Below the pieces are notes generated by a model that was not told the origin of the DNA, did not search any database, and was given only the letters and a program-made list of their open reading frames with translations. Position numbers and translations under genes: made by a program. Of a DNA stretch of 64,000 nucleotides, positions 50,052 to 62,412 are shown piece after piece. How positions within the stretch are numbered: the first letter of the stretch is position 1; every line of letters starts with the position of its first letter. The DNA is from Limanda limanda (lineage: Eukaryota; Chordata; Actinopteri; Pleuronectiformes; Pleuronectidae): NCBI RefSeq assembly GCF_963576545.1, contig NW_026870408.1, forward strand, positions 186,001-250,000, given 5' to 3'.

Positions 50052-53000
50052 CTAAATGGGGTTGCGCGCATCGATCAGTACCATCCTTGAGCTTCTCCGA
50101 CTTTCGGAAGGGTTAGGGTTAGGGTTAGGGATGAAAGCACATAGGAGAAAGAGATATTCTTGAATAACTTTTTTTGTGAAGGTCGGAGAGACTTGCAAGT
50201 AGGCTCTACCCCCACTAAATGGGGTAGCGCGCATCGATCGGTACCATCCTTGAGCTTCTCCGACTTTCGGAAGGGTTAGGGTTAGGGTTAGGGATGAAAG
50301 CACATAGGAGAAAGAGATATTCTTGAATAACTTTTTTTGTGAAGGTCGGAGAGACTTGCAAGTAGGCTCTACCCCCACTAAATGGGGTAGCGCGCATCGA
50401 TCGGTACCATCATTGAGCTTCTCCGACTTTCGGAAGGGTTAGGGTTAGGGTTAGGGATGAAAGCACATAGGAGAAAGAGATATTCTTGAATAACTTTTTT
50501 TGTGAAGGTCGGAGAGACTTGCAAGTAGGCTCTACCCCCACTAAATGGGGTAGCGCGCATCGATCGGTACCATCCTTGAGCTTCTCCGACTTTCGGAAGG
50601 GTTAGGGTTAGGGTTAGGGATGAAAGCACATAGGAGAAAGAGATATTCTTGAATAACTTTTTTTGTGAAGGTCGGAGAGACTTGCAAGTAGGCTCTACCC
50701 CCACTAAATGGGGTAGCGCGCATCGATCGGTACCATCCTTGAGCTTCTCCGACTTTCGGAAGGGTTAGGGTTAGGGTTAGGGATGAAAGCACATAGGAGA
50801 AAGAGATATTCTTGAATAACTTTTTTTGTGAAGGTCGGAGAGACTTGCAAGTAGGCTCTACCCCCACTAAATGGGGTAGCGCGCATCGATCGGTACCATC
50901 CTTGAGCTTCTCCGACTTTCGGAAGGGTTAGGGTTAGGGTTAGGGATGAAAGCACATAGGAGAAAGAGATATTCTTGAATAACTTTTTTTGTGAAGGTCG
51001 GAGAGACTTGCAAGTAGGCTCTACCCCCACTAAATGGGGTAGCGCGCATCGATCGGTACCATCCTTGAGCTTCTCCGACTTTCGGAAGGGTTAGGGTTAG
51101 GGTTAGGGATGAAAGCACATAGGAGAAAGAGATATTCTTGAATAACTTTTTTTGTGAAGGTCGGAGAGACTTGCAAGTAGGCTCTACCCCCACTAAATGG
51201 GGTAGCGCGCATCGATCGGTACCATCCTTGAGCTTCTCCGACTTTCGGAAGGGTTAGGGTTAGGGTTAGGGATGAAAGCACATAGGAGAAAGAGATATTC
51301 TTGAATAACTTTTTTTGTGAAGGTCGGAGAGACTTGCAAGTAGGCTCTACCCCCACTAAATGGGGTAGCGCGCATCGATCGGTACCATCCTTGAGCTTCT
51401 CCGACTTTCGGAAGGGTTAGGGTTAGGGTTAGGGATGAAAGCACATAGGAGAAAGAGATATTCTTGAATAACTTTTTTTGTGAAGGTCGGAGAGACTTGC
51501 AAGTAGGCTCTACCCCCACTAAATGGGGTTGCGCGCATCGATCGGTACCATCCTTGAGCTTCTCCGACTTTCGGAAGGGTTAGGGTTAGGGTTAGGGATG
51601 AAAGCACATAGGAGAAAGAGATATTCTTGAATAACTTTTTTTGTGAAGGTCGGAGAGACTTGCAAGTAGGCTCTACCCCCACTAAATGGGGTAGCGCGCA
51701 TCGATCGGTACCATCCTTGAGCTTCTCCGACTTTCGGAAGGGTTAGGGTTAGGGTTAGGGATGAAAGCACATAGGAGAAAGAGATATTCTTGAATAACTT
51801 TTTTTGTGAAGGTCGGAGAGACTTGGAAAGTGGTTGCATCTGGACTAATTTGGGTCCTGCGGATCGATTGGTACCATCCCCGAGCTTGTACGACCTTCGG
51901 AAGAGGTCGACCGACGAAATTCCCCCAAATCTGAGGAGATATTCTTGAATAACTTTTTTTGTGAAGGTCGGAGAAACTTGCAAGTAGGCTCTACCCCCAC
52001 TAAATGGGGTAGCGCGCATCGATCGGTACCATCCTTGAGCTTCTCCGACTTTCGGAAGGGTTAGGGTTAGGGTTAGGGATGAAAGCACATAGGAGAAAGA
52101 GATATTCTTGAATAACTTTTTTTGTGAAGGTCGGAGAGACTTGGAAAGTGGTTGCATCTGGACTAATTTGGGTCCTGCGGATCGATTGGTACCATCCCCG
52201 AGCTTGTACGACCTTCGGAAGAGGTCGACCGACGAAATTCCCCCAAATCTGAGGAGATATTCTTGAATAACTTTTTTTGTGAAGGTCGGAGAGACTTGCA
52301 AGTAGGCTCTACCCCCACTAAATGGGGTTGCGCGCATCGATCGGTACCATCCTTGAGCTTCTCCGACTTTCGGAAGGGTTAGGGTTAGGGTTAGGGATGA
52401 AAGCACATAGGAGAAAGAGATATTCTTGAATAACCTTTTTTGTGAAGGTCGGAGAGACTTGCAAGTAGGCTCTACCCCCACTAAATGGGGTAGCGCGCAT
52501 CGATCGGTACCATCCTTGAGCTTCTCCGACTTTCGGAAGGGTTAGGGTTAGGGTTAGGGATGAAAGCACATAGGAGAAAGAGATATTCTTGAATAACTTT
52601 TTTTGTGAAGGTCGGAGAGACTTGGAAAGTGGTTGCATCTGGACTAATTTGGGTCCTGCGGATCGATTGGTACCATCCCCGAGCTTGTACGACCTTCGGA
52701 AGAGGTCGACCGACGAAATTCCCCCAAATCTGAGGAGATATTCTTGAATAACTTTTTTTGTGAAGGTCGGAGAAACTTGCAAGTAGGCTTTACCCCCACT
52801 AAATGGGGTAGCGCGCATCGATCGGTACCATCCTTGAGCTTCTCCGACTTTCGGAAGGGTTAGGGTTAGGGTTAGGGATGAAAGCACATAGGAGAAAGAG
52901 ATATTCTTGAATAACTTTTTTTGTAAAGGTCGGAGAGACTTGGAAAGTGGTTGCATCTGGACTAATTTGGGTCCTGCGGATCGATTGGTACCATCCCCGA

Positions 53001-54086
53001 GCTTGTACGACCTTCGGAAGAGGTCGACCGACGAAATTCCCCCAAATCTGAGGAGATATTCTTGAATAACTTTTTTTGTGAAGGTCGGAGAGACTTGCAA
53101 GTAGGCTCTACCCCCACTAAATGGGGTAGCGCGCATCGATCGGTACCATCCTTGAGCTTCTCCGACTTTCGGAAGGGTTAGGGTTAGGGTTAGGGATGAA
53201 AGCACATAGGAGAAAGAGATATTCTTGAATAACTTTTTTTGTGAAGGTCGGAGAGACTTGCAAGTAGGCTCTACCCCCACTAAATGGGGTAGCGCGCATC
53301 GATCGGTACCATCCTTGAGCTTCTCCGACTTTCGGAAGGGTTAGGGTTAGGGTTAGGGATGAAAGCACATAGGAGAAAGAGATATTCTTGAATAACTTTT
53401 TTTGTGAAGGTCGGAGAGACTTGGAAAGTGGTTGCATCTGGACTAATTTGGGTCCTGCGGATCGATTGGTACCATCCCCGAGCTTGTACGACCTTCGGAA
53501 GAGGTGGACCGACGAAATTCCCCAAAATCTGAGGAGATATTCTTGAATAACTTTTTTTGTGAAGGTCGGAGAGACTTGCAAGTAGGCTCTACCCCCACTA
53601 AATGGGGTTGCGCGCATCGATCAGTACCATCCTTGAGCTTCTCCGACTTTCGGAAGGGTTAGGGTTAGGGTTAGGGATGAAAGCACATAGGAGAAAGAGA
53701 TATTCTTGAATAACTTTTTTTGTGAAGGTCGGAGAGACTTGCAAGTAGGCTCTACCCCCACTAAATGGGGTAGCGCGCATCGATCGGTACCATCCTTGAG
53801 CTTCTCCGACTTTCGGAAGGGTTAGGGTTAGGGTTAGGGATGAAAGCACATAGGAGAAAGAGATATTCTTGAATAACTTTTTTTGTGAAGGTCGGAGAGA
53901 CTTGCAAGTAGGCTCTACCCCCACTAAATGGGGTAGCGCGCATCGATCGGTACCATCCTTGAGCTTCTCCGACTTTCGGAAGGGTTAGGGTTAGGGTTAG
54001 GGATGAAAGCACATAGGAGAAAGAGATATTCTTGAATAACTTTTTTTGTGAAGGTCGGAGAGACTTGCAAGTAGGCTCTACCCCCA

Positions 54087-54243
54087 CTAAATGGGGTAGC
54101 GCGCATCGATCGGTACCATCCTTGAGCTTCTCCGACTTTCGGAAGGGTTAGGGTTAGGGATGAAAGCACATAGGAGAAAGAGATATTCTTGAATAACTTT
54201 TTTTGTGAAGGTCGGAGAGACTTGGAAAGTGGTTGCATCTGGA
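54087..54243 (+). repeat. 157-bp A unit, two TTAGGG
   Basis: One hexamer is missing. It directly precedes the B at 54244, as at 13714 and 29506. Confidence 0.93.
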
Positions 54244-56485
54244 CTAATTTGGGTCCTGCGGATCGATTGGTACCATCCCCGAGCTTGTACGACCTTCGAA
54301 AGAGGTCGACCGACGAAATTCCCCCAAATCTGAGGAGATATTCTTGAATAACTTTTTTTGTGAAGGTCGGAGAGACTTGCAAGTAGGCTCTACCCCCACT
54401 AAATGGGGTAGCGCGCATCGATCGGTACCATCCTTGAGCTTCTCCGACTTTCGGAAGGGTTAGGGTTAGGGTTAGGGATGAAAGCACATAGGAGAAAGAG
54501 ATATTCTTGAATAACTTTTTTTGTGAAGGTCGGAGAGACTTGCAAGTAGGCTCTACCCCCACTAAATGGGGTAGCGCGCATCGATCGGTACCATCCTTGA
54601 GCTTCTCCGACTTTCGGAAGGGTTAGGGTTAGGGTTAGGGATGAAAGCACATAGGAGAAAGAGATATTCTTGAATAACTTTTTTTGTGAAGGTCGGAGAG
54701 ACTTGGAAAGTGGTTGCATCTGGACTAATTTGGGTCCTGCGGATCGATTGGTACCATCCCCGAGCTTGTACGACCTTCGGAAGAGGTCGACCGACGAAAT
54801 TCCCCCAAATCTGAGGAGATATTCTTGAATAACTTTTTTTGTGAAGGTCGGAGAGACTTGCAAGTAGGCTCTACCCCCACTAAATGGGGTTGCGCGCATC
54901 GATCAGTACCATCCTTGAGCTTCTCCGACTTTCGGAAGGGTTAGGGTTAGGGTTAGGGATGAAAGCACATAGGAGAAAGAGATATTCTTGAATAACTTTT
55001 TTTGTGAAGGTCGGAGAGACTTGCAAGTAGGCTCTACCCCCACTAAATGGGGTAGCGCGCATCGATCGGTACCATCTTTGAGCTTCTCCGACTTTCGGAA
55101 GGGTTAGGGTTAGGGTTAGGGATGAAAGCACATAGGAGAAAGAGATATTCTTGAATAACTTTTTTTGTGAAGGTCGGAGAGACTTGCAAGTAGGCTCTAC
55201 CCCCACTAAATGGGGTAGCGCGCATCGATCGGTACCATCCTTGAGCTTCTCCGACTTTCGGAAGGGTTAGGGTTAGGGTTAGGGATGAAAGCACATAGGA
55301 GAAAGAGATATTCTTGAATAACTTTTTTTGTGAAGGTCGGAGAGACTTGCAAGTAGGCTATACCCCCACTAAATGGGGTAGCGCGCATCGATCGGTACCA
55401 TCCTTGAGCTTCTCCGACTTTCGGAAGGGTTAGGGTTAGGGTTAGGGATGAAAGCACATAGGAGAAAGAGATATTCTTGAATAACTTTTTTTGTGAAGGT
55501 CGGAGAGACTTGGAAAGTGGTTGCATCTGGACTAATTTGGGTCCTGCGGATCGATTGGTACCATCCCCGAGCTTGTACGACCTTCGGAAGAGGTCGACCG
55601 ACGAAATTCCCCCAAATCTGAGGAGATATTCTTGAATAACTTTTTTTGTGAAGGTCGGAGAGACTTGCAAGTAGGCTCTACCCCCACTAAATGGGGTAGC
55701 GCGCATCGATCGGTACCATCCTTGAGCTTCTCCGACTTTCGGAAGGGTTAGGGTTAGGGTTAGGGATGAAAGCACATAGGAGAAAGAGATATTCTTGAAT
55801 AACTTTTTTTGTGAAGGTCGGAGAGACTTGGAAAGTGGTTGCATCTGGACTAATTTGGGTCCTGCGGATCGATTGGTACCATCCCCGAGCTTGTACGACC
55901 TTCGGAAGAGGTCGACCGACGAAATTCCCCCAAATCTGAGGAGATATTCTTGAATAACTTTTTTTGTGAAGGTCGGAGAGACTTGCAAGTAGGCTCTACC
56001 CCCACTAAATGGGGTTGCGCGCATCGATCGGTACCATCCTTGAGCTTCTCCGACTTTCGGAAGGGTTAGGGTTAGGGTTAGGGATGAAAGCACATAGGAG
56101 AAAGAGATATTCTTGAATAACTTTTTTTGTGAAGGTCGGAGAGACTTGGAAAGTGGTTGCATCTGGACTAATTTGGGTCCTGCGGATCGATTGGTACCAT
56201 CCCCGAGCTTGTACGACCTTCGGAAGAGGTCGACCGACGAAATTCCCCCAAATCTGAGGAGATATTCTTGAATAACTTTTTTTGTGAAGGTCGGAGAGAC
56301 TTGCAAGTAGGCTCTACCCCCACTAAATGGGGTTGCGCACATCGATCAGTACCATCCTTGAGCTTCTCCGACTTTCGGAAGGGTTAGGGTTAGGGTTAGG
56401 GATGAAAGCACATAGGAGAAAGAGATATTCTTGAATAACTTTTTTTGTGAAGGTCGGAGAGACTTGCAAGTAGGCTCTACCCCCA

Positions 56486-56642
56486 CTAAATGGGGTAGCG
56501 CGCATCGATCGGTACCATCCTTGAGCTTCTCCGACTTTCGGAAGGGTTAGGGTTAGGGATGAAAGCACATAGGAGAAAGAGATATTCTTGAATAACTTTT
56601 TTTGTGAAGGTCGGAGAGACTTGCAAATAGGCTCTACCCCCA
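56486..56642 (+). repeat. 157-bp A unit, two TTAGGG
   Basis: One hexamer is missing, and the tail has CAAATAGG in place of CAAGTAGG. Confidence 0.93.
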
Positions 56643-56968
56643 CTAAATGGGGTAGCGCGCATCGATCGGTACCATCTTTGAGCTTCTCCGACTTTCGGAA
56701 GGGTTAGGGTTAGGGTTAGGGATGAAAGCACATAGGAGAAAGAGATATTCTTGAATAACTTTTTTTGTGAAGGTCGGAGAGACTTGCAAGTAGGCTCTAC
56801 CCCCACTAAATGGGGTAGCGCGCATCGATCGGTACCATCCTTGAGCTTCTCCGACTTTCGGAAGGGTTAGGGTTAGGGTTAGGGATGAAAGCACATAGGA
56901 GAAAGAGATATTCTTGAATAACTTTTTTTGTGAAGGTCGGAGAGACTTGCAAGTAGGCTCTACCCCCA

Positions 56969-57125
56969 CTAAATGGGGTAGCGCGCATCGATCGGTACCA
57001 TCCTTGAGCTTCTCCGACTTTCGGAAGGGTTAGGGTTAGGGATGAAAGCATATAGGAGAAAGAGATATTCTTGAATAACTTTTTTTGTGAAGGTCGGAGA
57101 GACTTGCAAGTAGGCTCTACCCCCA
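56969..57125 (+). repeat. 157-bp A unit, two TTAGGG
   Basis: One hexamer is missing, with a private CATATAGG change after the telomeric motif. Confidence 0.93.
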
Positions 57126-57606
57126 CTAAATGGGGTAGCGCGCATCGATCGGTACCATCCTTGAGCTTCTCCGACTTTCGGAAGGGTTAGGGTTAGGGTT
57201 AGGGATGAAAGCACATAGGAGAAAGAGATATTCTTGAATAACTTTTTTTGTGAAGGTCGGAGAGACTTGGAAAGTGGTTGCATCTGGACTAATTTGGGTC
57301 CTGCGGATCGATTGGTACCATCCCCGAGCTTGTACGACCTTCGGAAGAGGTCGACCGACGAAATTCCCCCAAGTCTGAGGAGATATTCTTGAATAACTTT
57401 TTTTGTGAAGGTCGGAGAGACTTGCAAGTAGGCTCTACCCCCACTAAATGGGGTTGCGCGCATCGATCAGTACCATCCTTGAGCTTCTCCGACTTTCGGA
57501 AGGGTTAGGGTTAGGGTTAGGGATGAAAGCACATAGGAGAAAGAGATATTCTTGAATAACTTTTTTTGTGAAGGTCGGAGAGACTTGCAAGTAGGCTCTA
57601 CCCCCA

Positions 57607-59687
57607 CTAAATGGGGTAGCGCGCATCGATCGGTACCATCCTTGAGCTTCTCCGACTTTCGGAAGGGTTAGGGTTAGGGTTAGGGATGAAAGCACATAGG
57701 AGAAAGAGATATTCTTGAATAACTTTTTTTGTGAAGGTCGGAGAGACTTGCAAGTAGGCTCTACCCCCACTAAATGGGGTAGCGCGCATCGATCGGTACC
57801 ATCCTTGAGCTTCTCCGACTTTCGGAAGGGTTAGGGTTAGGGTTAGGGATGAAAGCACATAGGAGAAAGAGATATTCTTGAATAACTTTTTTTGTGAAGG
57901 TCGGAGAGACTTGCAAGTAGGCTCTACCCCCACTAAATGGGGTAGCGCGCATCGATCGGTACCATCCTTGAGCTTCTCCGACTTTCGGAAGGGTTAGGGT
58001 GAGGGTTAGGGATGAAAGCACATAGGAGAAAGAGATATTCTTGAATAACTTTTTTTGTGAAGGTCGGAGAGACTTGCAAGTAGGCTCTACCCCCACTAAA
58101 TGGGGTAGCGCGCATCGATCGGTACCATCCTTGAGCTTCTCCGACTTTCGGAAGGGTTAGGGTTAGGGATGAAAGCACATAGGAGAAAGAGATATTCTTG
58201 AATAACTTTTTTTGTGAAGGTCGGAGAGACTTGCAAGTAGGCTCTACCCCCACTAAATGGGGTAGCGCGCATCGATCGGTACCATCCTTGAGCTTCTCCG
58301 ACTTTCGGAAGGGTTAGGGTTAGGGTTAGGGATGAAAGCACATAGGAGAAAGAGATATTCTTGAATAACTTTTTTTGTGAAGGTCGGAGAGACTTGCAAG
58401 TAGGCTCTACCCCCACTAAATGGGGTAGCGCGCATCGATCGGTACCATCCTTGAGCTTCTCCGACTTTCGGAAGGGTTAGGGTTAGGGTTAGGGATGAAA
58501 GCACATAGGAGAAAGAGATATTCTTGAATAACTTTTTTTGTGAAGGTCGGAGAGACTTGGAAAGTGGTTGCATCTGGACTAATTTGGGTCCTGCAGATCG
58601 ATTGGTACCATCCCCGAGCTTGTACGACCTTCGGAAGAGGTCGACCGACGAAATTCCCCCAAATCTGAGGAGATATTCTTGAATAACTTTTTTTGTGAAG
58701 GTCGGAGAGACTTGCAAGTAGGCTCTACCCCCACTAAATGGGGTAGCGCGCATCGATCGGTACCATCCTTGAGCTTCTCCGACTTTCGGAAGGGTTAGGG
58801 TTAGGGTTAGGGATGAAAGCACATAGGAGAAAGAGATATTCTTGAATAACTTTTTTTGTGAAGGTCGGAGAGACTTGGAAAGTGGTTGCATCTGGACTAA
58901 TTTGGGTCCTGCGGATCGATTGGTACCATCCCCGAGCTTGTACGACCTTCGGAAGAGGTCGACCGACGAAATTCCCCCAAATCTGAGGAGATATTCTTGA
59001 ATAACTTTTTTTGTGAAGGTCGGAGAGACTTGCAAGTAGGCTCTACCCCCACTAAATGGGGTTGCGCGCATCGATCGGTACCATCCTTGAGCTTCTCCGA
59101 CTTTCGGAAGGGTTAGGGTTAGGGTTAGGGATGAAAGCACATAGGAGAAAGAGATATTCTTGAATAACTTTTTTTGTGAAGGTCGGAGAGACTTGGAAAG
59201 TGGTTGCATCTGGACTAATTTGGGTCCTGCAGATCGATTGGTACCATCCCCGAGCTTGTACGACCTTCGGAAGAGGTCGACCGACGAAATTCCCCCAAAT
59301 CTGAGGAGATATTCTTGAATAACTTTTTTTGTGAAGGTCGGAGAGACTTGCAAGTAGGCTCTACCCCCACTAAATGGGGTAGCGCGCATCGATCGGTACC
59401 ATCCTTGAGCTTCTCCGACTTTCGGAAGGGTTAGGGTTAGGGTTAGGGATGAAAGCACATAGGAGAAAGAGATATTCTTGAATAACTTTTTTTGTGAAGG
59501 TCGGAGAGACTTGGAAAGTGGTTGCATATGGACTAATTTGGGTCCTGCGGATCGATTGGTACCATCCCCGAGCTTGTACGACCTTCGGAAGAGGTCGACC
59601 GACGAAATTCCCCCAAATCTGAGGAGATATTCTTGAATAACTTTTTTTGTGAAGGTCGGAGAGACTTGCAAGTAGGCTCTACCCCCA
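57607..59687 (+). repeat. 2081-bp module, copy 2
   Basis: Matches the module beginning at 38009 in unit order and in the TGAGGG, 157-bp and TGCAGATC markers. It has gained GCATATGG before the B at 59533, a marker shared with the copy beginning at 60014. Confidence 0.88.
58096..58252 (+). repeat. 157-bp A unit, two TTAGGG
   Basis: Partner of 38498 and 60503 in the 2081-bp module. Confidence 0.93.
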
Positions 59688-60502
59688 CTAAATGGGGTTG
59701 CGCGCATCGATCAGTACCATCCTTGAGCTTCTCCGACTTTCGGAAGGGTTAGGGTTAGGGTTAGGGATGAAAGCACATAGGAGAAAGAGATATTCTTGAA
59801 TAACTTTTTTTGTGAAGGTCGGAGAGACTTGCAAGTAGGCTCTACCCCCACTAAATGGGGTAGCGCGCATCGATCGGTACCATCCTTGAGCTTCTCCGAC
59901 TTTCGGAAGGGTTAGGGTTAGGGTTAGGGATGAAAGCACATAGGAGAAAGAGATATTCTTGAATAACTTTTTTTGTGAAGGTCGGAGAGACTTGCAAGTA
60001 GGCTCTACCCCCACTAAATGGGGTAGCGCGCATCGATCGGTACCATCCTTGAGCTTCTCCGACTTTCGGAAGGGTTAGGGTTAGGGTTAGGGATGAAAGC
60101 ACATAGGAGAAAGAGATATTCTTGAATAACTTTTTTTGTGAAGGTCGGAGAGACTTGCAAGTAGGCTCTACCCCCACTAAATGGGGTAGCGCGCATCGAT
60201 CGGTACCATCCTTGAGCTTCTCCGACTTTCGGAAGGGTTAGGGTTAGGGTTAGGGATGAAAGCACATAGGAGAAAGAGATATTCTTGAATAACTTTTTTT
60301 GTGAAGGTCGGAGAGACTTGCAAGTAGGCTCTACCCCCACTAAATGGGGTAGCGCGCATCGATCGGTACCATCCTTGAGCTTCTCCGACTTTCGGAAGGG
60401 TTAGGGTGAGGGTTAGGGATGAAAGCACATAGGAGAAAGAGATATTCTTGAATAACTTTTTTTGTGAAGGTCGGAGAGACTTGCAAGTAGGCTCTACCCC
60501 CA

Positions 60503-60659
60503 CTAAATGGGGTAGCGCGCATCGATCGGTACCATCCTTGAGCTTCTCCGACTTTCGGAAGGGTTAGGGTTAGGGATGAAAGCACATAGGAGAAAGAGAT
60601 ATTCTTGAATAACTTTTTTTGTGAAGGTCGGAGAGACTTGCAAGTAGGCTCTACCCCCA
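60503..60659 (+). repeat. 157-bp A unit, two TTAGGG
   Basis: Partner of 58096 at a 2407-bp distance. Confidence 0.93.
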
Positions 60660-60895
60660 CTAAATGGGGTAGCGCGCATCGATCGGTACCATCCTTGAGC
60701 TTCTCCGACTTTCGGAAGGGTTAGGGTTAGGGTTAGGGATGAAAGCACATAGGAGAAAGAGATATTCTTGAATAACTTTTTTTGTGAAGGTCGGAGAGAC
60801 TTGCAAGTAGGCTCTACCCCCACTAAATGGGGTAGCGCGCATCGATCGGTACCATCCTTGAGCTTCTCCGACTTTCGGAAGGGTTAGGGTTAGGG

Positions 60896-60898
60896 GTA
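60896..60898 (+). other. GTAGGG variant in A unit 60823
   Basis: The third spacer reads GTA, giving TAGGGGTAGGG. The change is private to this unit and absent from its 2407-bp partner at 58416. The exact three-base placement is approximate. Confidence 0.75.
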
Positions 60899-62412
60899 GG
60901 GATGAAAGCACATAGGAGAAAGAGATATTCTTGAATAACTTTTTTTGTGAAGGTCGGAGAGACTTGGAAAGTGGTTGCATCTGGACTAATTTGGGTCCTG
61001 CAGATCGATTGGTACCATCCTCGAGCTTGTACGACCTTCGGAAGAGGTCGACCGACGAAATTCCCCCAAATCTGAGGAGATATTCTTGAATAACTTTTTT
61101 TGTGAAGGTCGGAGAGACTTGCAAGTAGGCTCTACCCCCACTAAATGGGGTAGCGCGCATCGATCGGTACCATCCTTGAGCTTCTCCGACTTTCGGAAGG
61201 GTTAGGGTTAGGGTTAGGGATGAAAGCACATAGGAGAAAGAGATATTCTTGAATAACTTTTTTTGTGAAGGTCGGAGAGACTTGGAAAGTGGTTGCATCT
61301 GGACTAATTTGGGTCCTGCGGATCGATTGGTACCATCCCCGAGCTTGTACGACCTTCGGAAGAGGTCGACCGACGAAATTCCCCCAAATCTGAGGAGATA
61401 TTCTTGAATAACTTTTTTTGTGAAGGTCGGAGAGACTTGCAAGTAGGCTCTACCCCCACTAAATGGGGTTGCGCGCATCGATCGGTACCATCCTTGAGCT
61501 TCTCCGACTTTCGGAAGGGTTAGGGTTAGGGTTAGGGATGAAAGCACATAGGAGAAAGAGATATTCTTGAATAACTTTTTTTGTGAAGGTCGGAGAGACT
61601 TGGAAAGTGGTTGCATCTGGACTAATTTGGGTCCTGCAGATCGATTGGTACCATCCCCGAGCTTGTACGACCTTCGGAAGAGGTCGACCGACGAAATTCC
61701 CCCAAATCTGAGGAGATATTCTTGAATAACTTTTTTTGTGAAGGTCGGAGAGACTTGCAAGTAGGCTCTACCCCCACTAAATGGGGTAGCGCGCATCGAT
61801 CGGTACCATCCTTGAGCTTCTCCGACTTTCGGAAGGGTTAGGGTTAGGGTTAGGGATGAAAGCACATAGGAGAAAGAGATATTCTTGAATAACTTTTTTT
61901 GTGAAGGTCGGAGAGACTTGGAAAGTGGTTGCATATGGACTAATTTGGGTCCTGCGGATCGATTGGTACCATCCCCGAGCTTGTACGACCTTCGGAAGAG
62001 GTCGACCGACGAAATTCCCCCAAATCTGAGGAGATATTCTTGAATAACTTTTTTTGTGAAGGTCGGAGAGACTTGCAAGTAGGCTCTACCCCCACTAAAT
62101 GGGGTTGCGCGCATCGATCGGTACCATCCTTGAGCTTCTCCGACTTTCGGAAGGGTTAGGGTTAGGGTTAGGGATGAAAGCACATAGGAGAAAGAGATAT
62201 TCTTGAATAACTTTTTTTGTGAAGGTCGGAGAGACTTGAAAAGTGGTTGCATCTGGACTAATTTGGGTCCTGCGGATCGATTGGTACCATCCCCGAGCTT
62301 GTACGACCTTCGGAAGAGGTCGACCGACGAAATTCCCCCAAATCTGAGGAGATATTCTTGAATAACTTTTTTTGTGAAGGTCGGAGAGACTTGCAAGTAG
62401 GCTCTACCCCCA

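Larger units (their letters stand above)
41044..52162 (+). repeat. Array segment 10: 5478-bp higher-order repeat duplicated in tandem
   Basis: After one A unit at 41044, blocks 41207-46684 and 46685-52162 have the same order of 34 units (26 A plus 8 B, 5478 bp). From 41207 it reads A3 B A2 B A B A B A B A4 B A2 B A11 B A. Markers in register are CTTTTCCGAC (41207/46685), GAAAAAGAT (41370/46848), GGTGGACC in B (42177/47655), GACTTGAAAAG before B (43131/48609), CCCCAAAATC in B (44419/49897), ATCATTGAG (44900/50378), A12T at 46041/51519, and GAGAAACTTG before 46522/52000. Private changes are few, such as AACGTTTTTT near 42448 and CACATGGGAG near 47417. Confidence 0.94.
52163..57443 (+). repeat. 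Array segment 11: mixed short runs of A with isolated B
   Basis: The order is B A2 B A B A2 B A4 B A2 B A4 B A B A B A6 B, with B starts at 52163, 52644, 52962, 53443, 54244, 54725, 55532, 55850, 56168 and 57289. The pair 53117-53597 plus 53598 matches the right end of the 1288-bp module (B with GGTGGACC and CCCCAAAATC at 53443). Private variants include GGCTTTACC before 52799, GTAAAGG before 52962, CTTCGAAAG in the B at 54244, CCAAGTCTG in the B at 57289 and CATATAGG at 56969. Four hexamer counts are altered here or nearby (54087, 56486 and 56969 are 157 bp). Confidence 0.9.
60014..62094 (+). repeat. 2081-bp module, copy 3
   Basis: Lies 2407 bp downstream of copy 2 and shares GCATATGG (before 61940) with it. 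It has private changes TAGGGGTAGGG (60823) and ATCCTCGAG (60986). Copies 2 and 3 are therefore the closest pair. Confidence 0.88.
57444..62412 (+). repeat. Array segment 12: 2407-bp-period duplication with A-B alternation
   Basis: The order is A7 B A B A B A B A8 B A B A B A B A B. B starts are 58579, 58897, 59215, 59533, 60986, 61304, 61622, 61940 and 62258. Blocks 57607-59687 and 60014-62094 match unit for unit. They share TGAGGG in 57933/60340, a missing hexamer in 58096/60503, TGCAGATC in 58579/60986 and 59215/61622, and GCATATGG just before the B at 59533/61940. The second copy adds TAGGGGTAGGG in the A at 60823 and ATCCTCGAG in the B at 60986. Confidence 0.93.
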
